This document shows positions 1 through 10,300 of a DNA stretch of 64,000 nt, piece after piece. The stretch is from Todiramphus chloris collaris. Taxonomy: Eukaryota; Chordata; Aves; Coraciiformes; Alcedinidae. Each line of letters starts with the position of its first letter. Within the stretch, counting starts at the first letter, position 1. Made by a program: the position numbers and the translations under genes. The stretch covers positions 8,335,625-8,399,624 of the forward strand of contig JANVCC010000270.1 of NCBI GenBank assembly GCA_025345505.1, written 5' to 3'. The notes under the pieces are model-generated. The model had not been told where the DNA came from. It was given only the letters and a program-made list of their open reading frames with translations, and did not search any database.

Positions 1-650
1 TCCATTGTGAAATAGCTGCAGAGAAACAGCTGTCAAAGTAGGTCAGTTTTTCTACAAAAAAAAACAGACCCAAACCCACAAACCCAAGAAACTATAAGGC
101 TGGAAATATCATTTAAAGCTAAAAATGTCCTGCCTTAGTCTAACTGATGCCATTGAAGAAATTATAAGCGAAGCTTCCGATTTAAATCATATATTAAGCT
201 CCATCACACGCTAACGAGTCAAGCCTCATATGTTCGTTCCATTACTCCTTCAAAAAAAGAAAATCTCTTCTTCACATAGTTATTAATTAGTGGCAATCTT
301 ATCTGCACCTCAAATAAAATATTAGGGTAGGCCTGGGGCTATTTTTGGACTCCAGATACAAAGCTGCGTATCAAACAGGCCTCTGTCTGGACGGGCAGAC
401 AGCTTTGTCTGGCTGAACAGAAATCTGTGGCTGTATTTTTAATACATCAAGTATTTACAAGTTATGTTGAGCATTTATCTTTTCTGAGTATTGAGACACT
501 TTGCCTACTTATTCACAGAATTAACTAATTCTCCCTCTCTCTGGGTAAGAACTCAAAGTCCTAACTTATCCTCAACGAAGCCTGCTTGCTTCATAAATGT
601 CAACAGAAAATAAACAATACCAGAGTACTGACCCCTGTTGTTAGAAATAC
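1..650 (-). other. KDM1B: KDM1B intron (downstream of the first coding exon)
   Basis: AT-rich sequence after the GTATTT donor at 650-645. I looked for the next KDM1B exon, which should encode an acidic stretch followed by Cys-rich zinc-finger sequence, and found none, so the next exon lies outside the window. No repeat was recognised. Confidence 0.6.
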
Positions 651-753
651 CTGTCTTCCAGAACTCCTCAGAGGAAGGTTGTCTGGAGACTGCTCTGAAG
701 AACATGCCTTTTTCTTTGTTCGTACCCTTCCAGTTGACATTGTATTATCAGAT
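651..753 (-). CDS. KDM1B: KDM1B (LSD2) first coding exon, N-terminal 30 residues (gene partial)
   Basis: KDM1B is the flavin-dependent nuclear demethylase of histone H3K4me1/me2. On the minus strand an acceptor (run of T, then CCAG) precedes position 753 and a donor (CAG|gtattt) follows 651. The ATG lies at 740-738, so 90 coding bases give exactly 30 codons, ending in frame at Q30. The translation begins MSTGRVRTKKK and ends LPLRSSGRQ, matching the known basic N-terminus of vertebrate LSD2 (RTKKK near the start, SPD-LPLRSSGRQ at the end). This stretch precedes the zinc-finger region. The zinc finger, SWIRM and amine-oxidase domains would lie beyond position 1, outside the window. The start follows the human one; the 13 exon bases before the ATG have no in-frame stop. 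The gene is divergent from TPMT. Confidence 0.93.
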
Positions 754-2999
754 CTGGAAAAAAAACAACAAACAACACCAAAAGGTAGGCAGTAGTTAAG
801 AAAAAAAATTGCATTGATTGACTTTGCAGAGCTGTCTGATCCCCTGGGCAGCACAGCCACTCCTAATATTACTTTTGTCAGCGTTACCTAGGCAAGAAGC
901 TCCTTAGTTTGACTATTAACTCAGGAGGAAAATGCAAATGAAGCATTATGGGAAAGGAACAATACTACTATTTTAAACTAAATTCGGAGTTAAGATTAGA
1001 CCCTTGAGTACATCTTGACAGGCTGTTCCGGCTCAGCAAACCCTGGATTTCAATAATCTCATTTGCGTTACGTGAAGACCTGGCCTGGAATTTGGGTTGG
1101 CAAAGCAAACAGACATGGGCTCATAATGCAAGCACTGAAATACCATTCTGAGGAACACTCCTCCTGTAACGACTGACTGAGTGGTAGCAAGAGACTTGCT
1201 CCGTAAAGCACTTTTCCAAGCAGTGGCCTGAAGAGATGTGTCACACCAGGCGAACAACCAGTTCCAAGACTTGCACACCCTCCTATGAAAGGGCATCAGG
1301 ATGTAAAGTCCAAACTGCATTTGCAATTGTACGGGACTGGAGCATAGCACGTTGAGCATACTACAGGAGAAAATGAAAGGTTCACGCCACTGGAGAGCTC
1401 TACAGCTGCCAGACTACACTGGGGGGAGCACAGAGAAGACCCCAGTTGATCCAGTAAGATGGAAAGCACAGCGCGTGAGAAAGGATGCCGCAGAAATACG
1501 AAAGCATGTTTGAAATGCTGTTAGCAAAGGCCTTCTTTTCACAGGGACTAAAACACAAATACAGCCTGGAGGAAGAACTAACTCTAAATGTGCTCCACCG
1601 CACGCAGAAAGGAAGTGGAAACAAAACACTTCTACTACAGCACTGCATCGTGAACGTTATCTACTTGTAGGACTAGGTAATTTAATTTTGAGTAATTTAA
1701 TTTTTTTCATATATATGAGACTTCTCCATTTCCTCTGTTCCAGGCTACATCTTTCCTGCTCAAGCTGACAGCGACAGACCTGGTAAAAGTAGCTCCATTC
1801 AGGAATTCTGCTGAAAGTACAGGTAACAGGAAGAGAGTATGGGAATTTTCACTAATTTTCAAATTAAGCAGATGCAAATCAAGTAAATTGGCACTTCATT
1901 CTCCTCTCAAGATTGAAGAAATTGATTTAGAGAGGGAAGGGAAATCACATGATGATATCCGCCTAAGTGAAAAATCAGTTCAGACAACCCAATATAAAAA
2001 AAATACCGTTTTTTAATGCAACACCCCTCCCCCCATTATAACTACACAGAGGGATTAAAAAAGAATCCAGTCAATGTGTATCACCTGGAAAAAAAACCCC
2101 AAGCATGACTCCACCATAACTTACCACTACGTGTGGGTGGATGAGGTTGGAGAGCAGAGACAGGAAAACCAACCAGTTTCGTTTACATGAGATTTCCCTG
2201 AAGTGCTGTGCAACTCCCCAGGAGATGGTGGCTTTTTCCCCCCAGGGAGCTTTCCTTCTGGATCCCTGGCACAACAGTATCTCTGCATCAGCTCAGCTTC
2301 TGACGCGAGATAATCGTCCCTACGTGCTGCTGCCTTTACAGTCGGGAGCTACAAACTACCTCAGTGCTCATGGAGGCACCAGGAGACTCAATTTGGTGAC
2401 TACCAGGTGATGATCTCAGCCTGCTGCTGCTGCAAGGCCCTTCATCCAAGAAGGTAAAAGGACATGCAGCTGTTTCTTTGCATATATAGGGTTAGAAGAG
2501 GAAAAGGCAGCAGTTATTGTTCCCTATGGTTGGTAAAAATATGTAAGATTCAGAGAGGCCTCCCGTTTTGAAAGGCAGAGGCCAGGGATACAGAACCACC
2601 AGTGTATTTTTGCTGTAAGCACTATGGGAGGGGAAGAGGGAGATTGGGAGAAAGAAAAAGAGCTCAGCTTACGCTTGTAAGTGTAAGCAAGGCCATGCTC
2701 CCAGCGTGTGCCACTTTGTCCCCACTTCCCCTCCCAAAACAAACAACACCCACAAATTTTTAAAGAACAAGCAAACATCGCTTACTTTACTAATCTTTAC
2801 ATGACTCCACATCCTACAAACATTAGCTTATCAGCTGAGAAAATAAGTCCTTTGAAGGGAAAGGGAGAAATGCATAACACGCTGTCACACTCCGTAACAT
2901 CTCAGCTGTCTGTGGTGCGTGGCCTGCCTGGGGAAGCTGGGGGGGTTACCTGTTCAGCTGACAGCAAGTTTGGCTTTGGGGAGGTAAAAAAAAAACCCA
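754..2999 (-). other. KDM1B: KDM1B 5' intron, no gene recognised
   Basis: Lies between the first coding exon and the CpG island. It holds only short open frames with no recognisable protein. A CAG|gtaacc donor-like site on the minus strand at about 2950 could end an alternative 5' non-coding exon, but no support beyond the motif is visible. No clear CR1 or LTR was recognised. Confidence 0.5.
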
Positions 3000-3318
3000 C
3001 ATGAAAAAACCCCAGGCCCTTAAACACACTGACAGCCAGGAACCGAGGGCAGGCGGAGCGAGGCGGGGCGGTTCGGCAGCGAGGCGCGCACCGGTCCGAC
3101 CCAGCCCGCGGGCCGGCCGAGCCTGGCAGCGCTGCCACCGCCCCGGGCCGAGGCTCGGCTGCCCGGCGGCTCGGGCTGTGACAGCTGGCAGCCCGCAGCG
3201 GGGTCCCGGGGGGCAGTCCCCGGCGCAGGGGTGTCCCCGGAGGCGATGTCACCCGAGGGGGGTCCCCGGGGGGAGGAGGCGGCGGGGCCGGCGCGGCGGG
3301 GCCGCCTCGGCACTCACC

Positions 3319-3400
3319 TCGGGGCCGGGTCACTCGGGGGCCGGAGACCACATTCACGCGTGTCCGCGCCGCCTCCTGCTAGAGCTGCGGCGGGGGAGGA
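3319..3400 (-). other. KDM1B: Candidate KDM1B non-coding first exon (downstream alternative)
   Basis: A strong minus-strand donor, CCCCGAG|gtgagtg, ends an exon near 3318. The 5' limit is not visible, so the start given is only nominal. It would splice to the acceptor before 753. It may be an alternative to the exon ending at 3559. Confidence 0.4.
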
Positions 3401-3452
3401 AAGGGAGGAGAAGGGGGAAGGAAGGGAAGGAGAGGAGAGAGAAAGAGAGAAG
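3392..3452 (+). repeat. Uninterrupted 61-nt polypurine (G/A) tract
   Basis: Every base from 3392 to 3452 is A or G, a mix of GGA and GA units. It lies inside the divergent promoter and between the two minus-strand donors. Such tracts can form triplex structures and often vary in length. Confidence 0.9.
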
Positions 3453-3558
3453 CGGGGAGATGAGGACGGGGGCAGCGGCCGCACCTGCCCCGCCGGCCAG
3501 GCGAGGGGAGCCGGCGGCCCCCGGCAGGCGCTGCAGCCGCGGGAAGAGGGGCACTCAC

Positions 3559-3640
3559 CGCCGCCATCCCCACCGCCATCCTCATCCTCCTCCTCCTCCT
3601 CCTCCCCGGTGCCGTGCACCCTCAGCCCGCCTCCTCCTGC
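3559..3640 (-). other. KDM1B: Candidate KDM1B non-coding first exon (upstream alternative)
   Basis: A minus-strand donor ATGGCGGCG|gtgagtg has its last exon base at 3559. The exon would carry the (GAG)n tract and three in-frame ATGs at 3585, 3579 and 3567. The 5' end is unknown and nominal. GATGGCGGC resembles a YY1 element, common just downstream of CpG-island start sites. Confidence 0.45.
3585..3605 (+). repeat. (TCC)7 trinucleotide repeat
   Basis: Seven perfect TCC units, reading (GGA)7 on the minus strand, just upstream of the candidate KDM1B donor at 3559. It probably lies in the KDM1B 5' leader. Confidence 0.9.
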
Positions 3641-3743
3641 CGCCGCTTCCGCTCTCCGCGGTGCGTAGCGAGGGGGAGGGCGGGGAGGCGCCGCCCCGTC
3701 CCCGCCGGACCCCGGACCCGCAGCCGCCGCCACCGCCGCGCAG
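3640..3743 (+). other. TPMT: Candidate TPMT non-coding first exon
   Basis: The best plus-strand donor in the island is GCGCAG|gtaccg, with its last exon base at 3743. It would join the acceptor TTTTTTCAG at 4172. The 5' end is nominal. GTACCG is only a fair donor; GTGCGT at 3660 is a weaker alternative. Mammalian TPMT also has a non-coding first exon. Confidence 0.45.
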
Positions 3744-4172
3744 GTACCGGCCCGGAGCGGTGCGAGGGGGGAGCGAGCCGAGCCCTGCCAGGTCCCAGCG
3801 GGTTCCCTTCGCCCCGAGCCGCTTCTCGCGACCTGCCCGCGGGGTTCAGGGGAGGGAGAGGAGCGTCGGCATCTGCTCGCTTGGGGAGGGGCCGTTACCG
3901 CCGGGCCCCCGGGCAGCGGGGCCGGGCACCGCTGGGTGCCTTCCCGATGCGTCACGGGCCCTCCCGCCCTGCTGCCTAACGGGTTTCGCTTCGGGGAAGC
4001 AAGGCCAGCCGAAGCCGTCGGTGGCACGAGTATCGCGCTCCATGCCACTCCGTTTAAATACTCCCCGAGCGATAATCTCTTAAACCATGCTGAATTGTTG
4101 TTCGGTTCTAGGAAGCAGGAGCCAGTTCTGCACTGTTCATAGGGTGGGGGTGGGTTTTGTCTCTTTTTTCAG

Positions 4173-4323
4173 AGCTGGTGGCGATGGATGGCTCGGCAGA
4201 TGTGTCTGGGGTCCTGGAGAGCTCAGATATTGGGGCACAGAAAGACAGAGTGGTGACTGAGGAGGAGTGGCTGCAGAAATGGGAAATGGGTAACATCGGG
4301 TTCCACAGGGAACAAGGGCATCC
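4173..4323 (+). CDS. TPMT: TPMT coding exon 1 (residues 1-46 plus two bases)
   Basis: The acceptor TTTTTTCAG ends at 4172 and the ATG is at 4184 (GGCGATGG, a good context). The exon encodes the flexible acidic N-terminus and the EEEWLQKW segment that caps the SAM site. The donor is CATCC|gtatgt. Confidence 0.93.
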
Positions 4324-7300
4324 GTATGTATCTTCACTCTTCTGCTTAAGCTGTTTAGGGAAATGCAGTGAGATGAATGACTCGCCTCATTCCAGAAACC
4401 CTTCACAGAAAATGGAGCATCAACAAGAGGAAAATTATTTTATGCTGGCAGAGCTCAAAACTGGAATAAATATAGGTGTTTTTGTGACCTACGTTTGTGG
4501 AAAAGGGGCAGAAAAAAGAAAGGATTGAAATGAATTTAGAACTTTTAGTCTTGAATCAGGTTTTAAACTGCAAAGCTTGTCTGTCTTGGCTAAAAATCTT
4601 AAATTTGCTGATGCGGAAGCTCCGCACTGCTGTTCCTAAGTTATGAAACCAGGGCCTAAAACACCAGGCAGAGGGAATCGGAGCAATTGTTGTCCTCTGG
4701 AAGACAGGAATCTAAGAGAGCAAACCTGATACATAGCCTTTCGACCCCTGGAACTTACAGTTAAGACCTGTAGGAGTGATTTGACTGATACAGAAGTTTG
4801 GTAGTCATTCTGTTGAAGCTGTCTGCTGTGGGTTGGTTGCTTTGCTTACTTGAAAAGACAAACAGAAAACAGAATAAACAGAAATGTGTTTGTTCCTAAC
4901 AAATTAAATCTACTTTTGTTCTAGGTGAGTGCTTCTGGTTTATGTTTTTATTTCTAGTGGTATGAAGCGGGTTGGACAGAGAGCCTGTGTTCCAGCATGG
5001 AGTTTATGTGCTACTGGGCCAAGAGCACTGGGCTTTTAACGTGTCAGCACAGCTCCTTGCCGTGTTGAGTAGAATGTGTTTGTTCTTCTGCAGGCTCCTC
5101 CGGAAGTATCTGGATGTTCTTTTAACTGGCAGGAGTGGACTGAGGATATTTTTCCCACTTTGTGGGAAAGCAGTAGAGATGAAATGGTAAAGCACGGGTT
5201 ATAAGAGCACAAATCTTATCTGCTGGGGGATGGGAGGGAGGGAGAAGGGGAATTCCCAACGGAAACGTGCCGTCTCTCGGCTGGTAGGAAGGCAGCCTCA
5301 CTGGAGGCCGAAGGGAGGAGGAAGCTGGGTTTCATTTGCTGGTGTTTCGAGCAGTAGCCTGACTGGGATGGATAAGGACTAACCTCCTGATTGTCCCAAG
5401 TTCAGCTTGGGGAATGCCGAATTTGTGATAGACAGGGACCAAAGCCGTGCCCTTACCACTGCTGCTTTTGGTGGCAGTGCCAGCTAAAATTGCCCACAGT
5501 GAGGTCAGCTGTGCCAGAGCATGTTCTCAAGGGACCATGTGGCATGTCGCACTGGGAACTTCAATGATTTGGGCTAAACAGAACTTCCTCTTCTTCACAT
5601 TTATCATTTTACTTTTTGGGGTGGGCTATGTTTATAATTAGAAGACATATAAACCAGTGTTTTTTCTTGGAGGGAGGAGACACAACCCAAAAAACCCTGA
5701 CTGAGCTGCATCCTCAAGGAATCCAGTTAGTCCCAGTTAGCAGGTTTCATCGTGGCAGCCAGCAGGCTCTGACCCATCTGGCTGTGGTGCCGAGGTGCAG
5801 CAGCCGGGGTGACAGACCTGCCGCAGCCACCGTGGTTCACAGCAGAACCTGCTGCTCTAAACTGAAACGGCCCCTTCCTCGGTGTAGTCACCTTTGTTTT
5901 CATCGAGTTCATGGAAATGAATGAATAATCCATTGAATCTAAATAAAACCTGTAAGTCCTTGTCAGTTGTGTGCTGAGTGGTGCTAATCGAAGCTCGAAT
6001 CATGGAACAGAAGCGTTCAATAAAATGTGAACGCTCCAGAAAGCCAGGATTAGACATAGCAGTGCATCCAGGGTTTCCCTGAGGAATAAATGCTGCAGGG
6101 GAGATAACGTTTGGGCCTCGTGTAAATCTGGGACCTGTCTCTGCTGTGTGCAGGCTGGCAGACATGGGACACAGCGTGGTTGGTGTGGAAGTCAGCGAGC
6201 AAGCGCTGAAGGAGTTTTTTGCGGAACACGGTGTACCTTACTGTGAGGAGCCAGTCCCAGGGATTGCAGGAGCCAAAAGGTTGCAGGTGTGTGTCCTCCC
6301 TTGCCGAGTGATCTGGTGGGGTTAATCATACAGTGCAGACATAGCCCAGCAAACAAGTCATTCTGCTTTTATACCTCTGGCTTACTGGTAATGATTCACC
6401 TCTCCTGAAAGGAAGCTGATTTGTGATTTTGGACGGAGGAGTTCTTCGTCTGAGCACATTACTTTGGCCTTCTTTTCTTATGACATTGAAGCACCTGAGT
6501 GTAAAGTAAATGGATTTTTAAATTGAACAGTTGCGTGCCTTCGTAGATCAGAACCTCTCTGGAGGGGATCAGGGGAGGTGCCTCAATGAAAACGTGCCTC
6601 AGAGTTTCTCCCCATTACACCAAAGTGTATGTTTAAAAACGTCTGTATATTTTAAGGTATATATATATATATATACACACTTACAAGTGCATATTTAAAG
6701 ACAATTTGCTGATTTTGCTGTTTCCTTTGCTTTCTGTTGTAGAGTACCTCAGGGAACATTTCTCTGTACTGCTGCAGTATTTATGATTTGTCCAGGTAAG
6801 AATACACAGTGTTTTACAATCCTCTGTAATAAAACATATATTAATACTGACATATTATTTGAATCAGCCGTGAAGATTTGGAACAGGTCCTCTCAAGAAA
6901 ACTCTTACTAACTTGTGTGAGAAATGTGAATAGTCAATCTCCGACAAAAGCTAACTGTTGTTGATAAAGGTGCCAAAGAAATATCCTTAAATGGGATTCT
7001 TGTTCTGAGTCATCTTGTGAAAGTTATAGAAAAACGTACTTGTTTTTATAGTAAAAACAGATTAACATTATTGATGGATTCTACGGAGCAACACCCAGTA
7101 ATGATCCCTTACTTGGAGCAGCTTAGTAAAAGTAAATAGAATATATCCAGATGTACCTTAGCATTTCCTTTAACTAAGCACTAAATAGGCTTTTTTTCCC
7201 CCAAACTGTTGATTACCCTGTGCATACCTAAGATGCACCCGGTGATTATATGTGTGTCCCTTGCTTTACTTCACATACTTTTCTCCATGGGCTTAAATTA

Positions 7301-10300
7301 CATCACTCCAGCACATGTGACTACGTATGTCAAACGCTGACTCGACAGTGTTTTGTCAGACATGGCTCCACTTACTTAATGTCTTCTGAGGGGCTTGTAG
7401 TGCTAAATTGTCCTTACTTCTTAGCAACAGAAAATGCACAGTACTTCAATGCAGTCTGCACTGCTGACTCCAGAAAATGTTTCAGCCCATTGTGCTCTGT
7501 GGCCGCAAGCGTCACTTCTCAGATTTGGTCGTGGCTTTGCACTTGGCCTCAAGAATCAGCTAAAAAAATCAGTCTACAGGAAGACTCTTTCCAACCTCTA
7601 GCAAAGAAAGCTCTGTCTTGGCTAGCAATGCACTGGCATATTTCTTTGTTCTCAGAAGCTTTTAGTGGTGTTGGTAACAGGCTTGTTTAAATCTGTCCTA
7701 AAATGTCCTCAGACCTGGGCTGGTGCTGGGGAAGACCGGAGAGCATGCAAGGAAGTGGTGTTTCTCATTTTGTGATGGATCTTGGAGGAAGCTGATGGTG
7801 CCCAAAATCCTGCACTGTAGTTTCCTCCTCTTGCAGGTCTTACTCAGACATGAGTAAGGGTCTTACTCAGACCCTAGATTATAAGGTTTTTGGTAAAATT
7901 TTGCATGCTTGTTTGCTTTTCTTACAACTGTCAGGAGCAAGGTTTGTTCCGTGGCTGTTCAGGGAGAAGGAGGAGGTCAAGTATTAATCTTTGCTTGTGT
8001 GGCATGACAGGCAGTGTAGGACACCAGGAATACGGTGCTTAGTATATTATCCTGCTGTGCACAGACCCCTGCAGATCCTTGCTGTGGATCGACAAGTTGC
8101 CCAGGTATTGTTTAATTAGTGCTTAATTTTTGAAAAACTCAGTCCTAACTTTAGTAGGAAGTAGCATAGTGGTGTAATACTATAAAATAAACCAAAAATA
8201 GGTAATTAGTGACATTTTCCATGCATATTACTGGCTCTAGTACATAGTTTGTCACCCACAGAATAAATTGGCAGATAGATGTTCCGGATGCATGGCTCTG
8301 TGCTGGGCACACTGATGGTGAGGTAGGAACTGCATTCCCTACAGTAGTCAGCAGATACCTGTGACTAGGAAAATGCACACGCTCTTCTAGTTTCTATGTA
8401 CAGACAATTTGATTAATTACCCAGTAATTATGGAAATTAAACTTATTTCTCTCTTGCTGAGGCTGGCCTGCTAACAAATCCTTTTGATCTCCATTAGGCT
8501 AGCATTCATTAGAGGAGAACTCAGATGTGCTCCTGACCTTTGTCAGAATGAGACGTTTCAAAGGCTCTTGCTAGTTAAAGAGTAACAGGAGTTACTCCTC
8601 ATTGTGGGAACTCCAGAACATACGTAAACCAGTTACATTGCACAACCATTGTACCTCCTGATGCAATTATGGCTGCAAGACTTTAAAAAGAATTCAAATT
8701 GCATTAATGTAACTACTAAACATATGTAGAGATAGACATTCACAACTTTACTGCTAAAATCCAGTGGGATTTCTGCACATATGTGAATTTCTGCATTGCA
8801 TATACATGTGTAGTAAGTAGTAACTAGTCTGTGATCTCTCATTCATGACCATATAATCACACAGAAGGAGATAATGTAGGGCTAGAAGCCTGGAAGTGAT
8901 GCAGTGCAAGGTACACCCCAGAGGAGCACTTACTAACACCTTAGCTTTGTCCTGGCTGTGCATCAGGATGAGACAGCTGGGTGCCTTTTTTGGTCATTTC
9001 CTCATGGCTTGGTCCTCTTCAGAAGGCAATTGGATGTGCAGACAGGCAGGGAGCTCCCATATTCTCAGCAGGTCCTGAGATCTGGACAACCAGGAGACCA
9101 GGACTGGCAGAAAGCCACAGCGTGAGGCTGCCTGCAGCTTTTGATGTTTGTAGGACCTGATGAAATCAGTGGGGAGTAGAATACATGAAATGCCTGTATG
9201 AAGCCACCACCACCATTCCTGTTAGACCAGATTAAAGTTGGGAATTAAAAACAAGTGCAAAAAAACTTCAGGAGCTTGCTTAAGGTCACAGCACAGACTC
9301 AGCTATGTGAAAAAAAACAGCCTTGAAGCCTCAGGAGGTTAAGTTTGTCATCTGCCCCACTAGACTTTGCTTTGTCCCCCTTGTGCTCATTACATGTTTC
9401 ACTGTCTCTTTGAAAATTTCCTTTCATTTAAAAGGCTCGTTATTTAAATTAGATGCTTAGTCTTGTCAAACTTAGAAGAAGTCAGGACTTGAAAGTGTTA
9501 TGTTTTCTCATCACAGCAGAGTGGGAAATACAGGATCAGCTTCTGGGTTAAATGCCAGAGACTTAACAATGCCATTGCAATGAAATGAGCAGCAGGCAGG
9601 GAGAAGTTACTGTGGTTTAGCCCCAGCTGGCAGCTAAGCACCACATGCCTGCTTGCCCACTCCCCCTTGTTGGGATGCTGGGGACAATAAGAAGGGTAAA
9701 AGTGAGAAAGAACTTGTGGGTTGATATAAAAACAGTTTAATAATTTTTAAAAAATAAATAATTAAAAACCCAAAAAACAAATAAGGAAAGAAAACCAACC
9801 GAAACAACAACCAAAATAAAACCCAAGGAAAAGAAGTGATGCAAATGAAAACAATTGCCCACCACCAACTGACTGATGCCCAGCCAGTCCCTGAGCAGCG
9901 ACCTCCCTGCCAACCTTTCTCCTGAGTTTTATTGCTGAGCATGACATCGTATGGTGCAGAATATCCCTTTGGGCAGCTGGGGTCAGCCGGCCCAGCTCTG
10001 TCCCCTCCCAGCTTCTTGTGTCCCCCAGCCTGCTGCCTGCTGGGTGGGTGAGGAGCAGAAGCCCCTTGACTCGGTGTGAGCTCTGCTCAGCGAGAGCTAA
10101 ATCAGCCTGTGCTATCAGCACTGTTTTCAGCACAAATCCCACACACAGCCCCATACAAACTACTATGGAGAAATGTAACTCTACCTAATTAACTCTACCT
10201 AATTACTCTACCATCCCAGCCAAAACCAGCACAGAATTGAAGGACAAGATGGTACAAGTGGACTCTGACACCCTCCCTGTAGGCTGAAAGTTCTTGCTCA

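Larger units (their letters stand above)
3010..3970. promoter_or_regulatory. CpG island: divergent KDM1B / TPMT promoter
   Basis: A dense run of CG dinucleotides and G/C runs between the first coding exons of two divergent genes. It contains minus-strand donors of the form GTGAGTG at 3317-3311 and 3558-3552, and a plus-strand CAG|gtaccg donor at 3741-3746. Candidate first exons of both genes therefore overlap or lie within about 200 bases of one another. No TATA box stands out, as expected for a housekeeping CpG promoter. Long open frames here on both strands are by-products of GC richness. Confidence 0.85.

Noticed and set aside
3001..4083. 360-codon open frame on plus across the first CpG island
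   Set aside because: Composition is Arg/Pro/Gly/Ser-rich with no recognisable domain. Long frames on both strands here come from GC-rich sequence poor in stops, and the real TPMT start is downstream at 4184.
7250..7690. 146-codon open frame in TPMT intron 4
   Set aside because: No recognisable domain, no promoter or splice context, and it lies inside an intron; length is compatible with chance.
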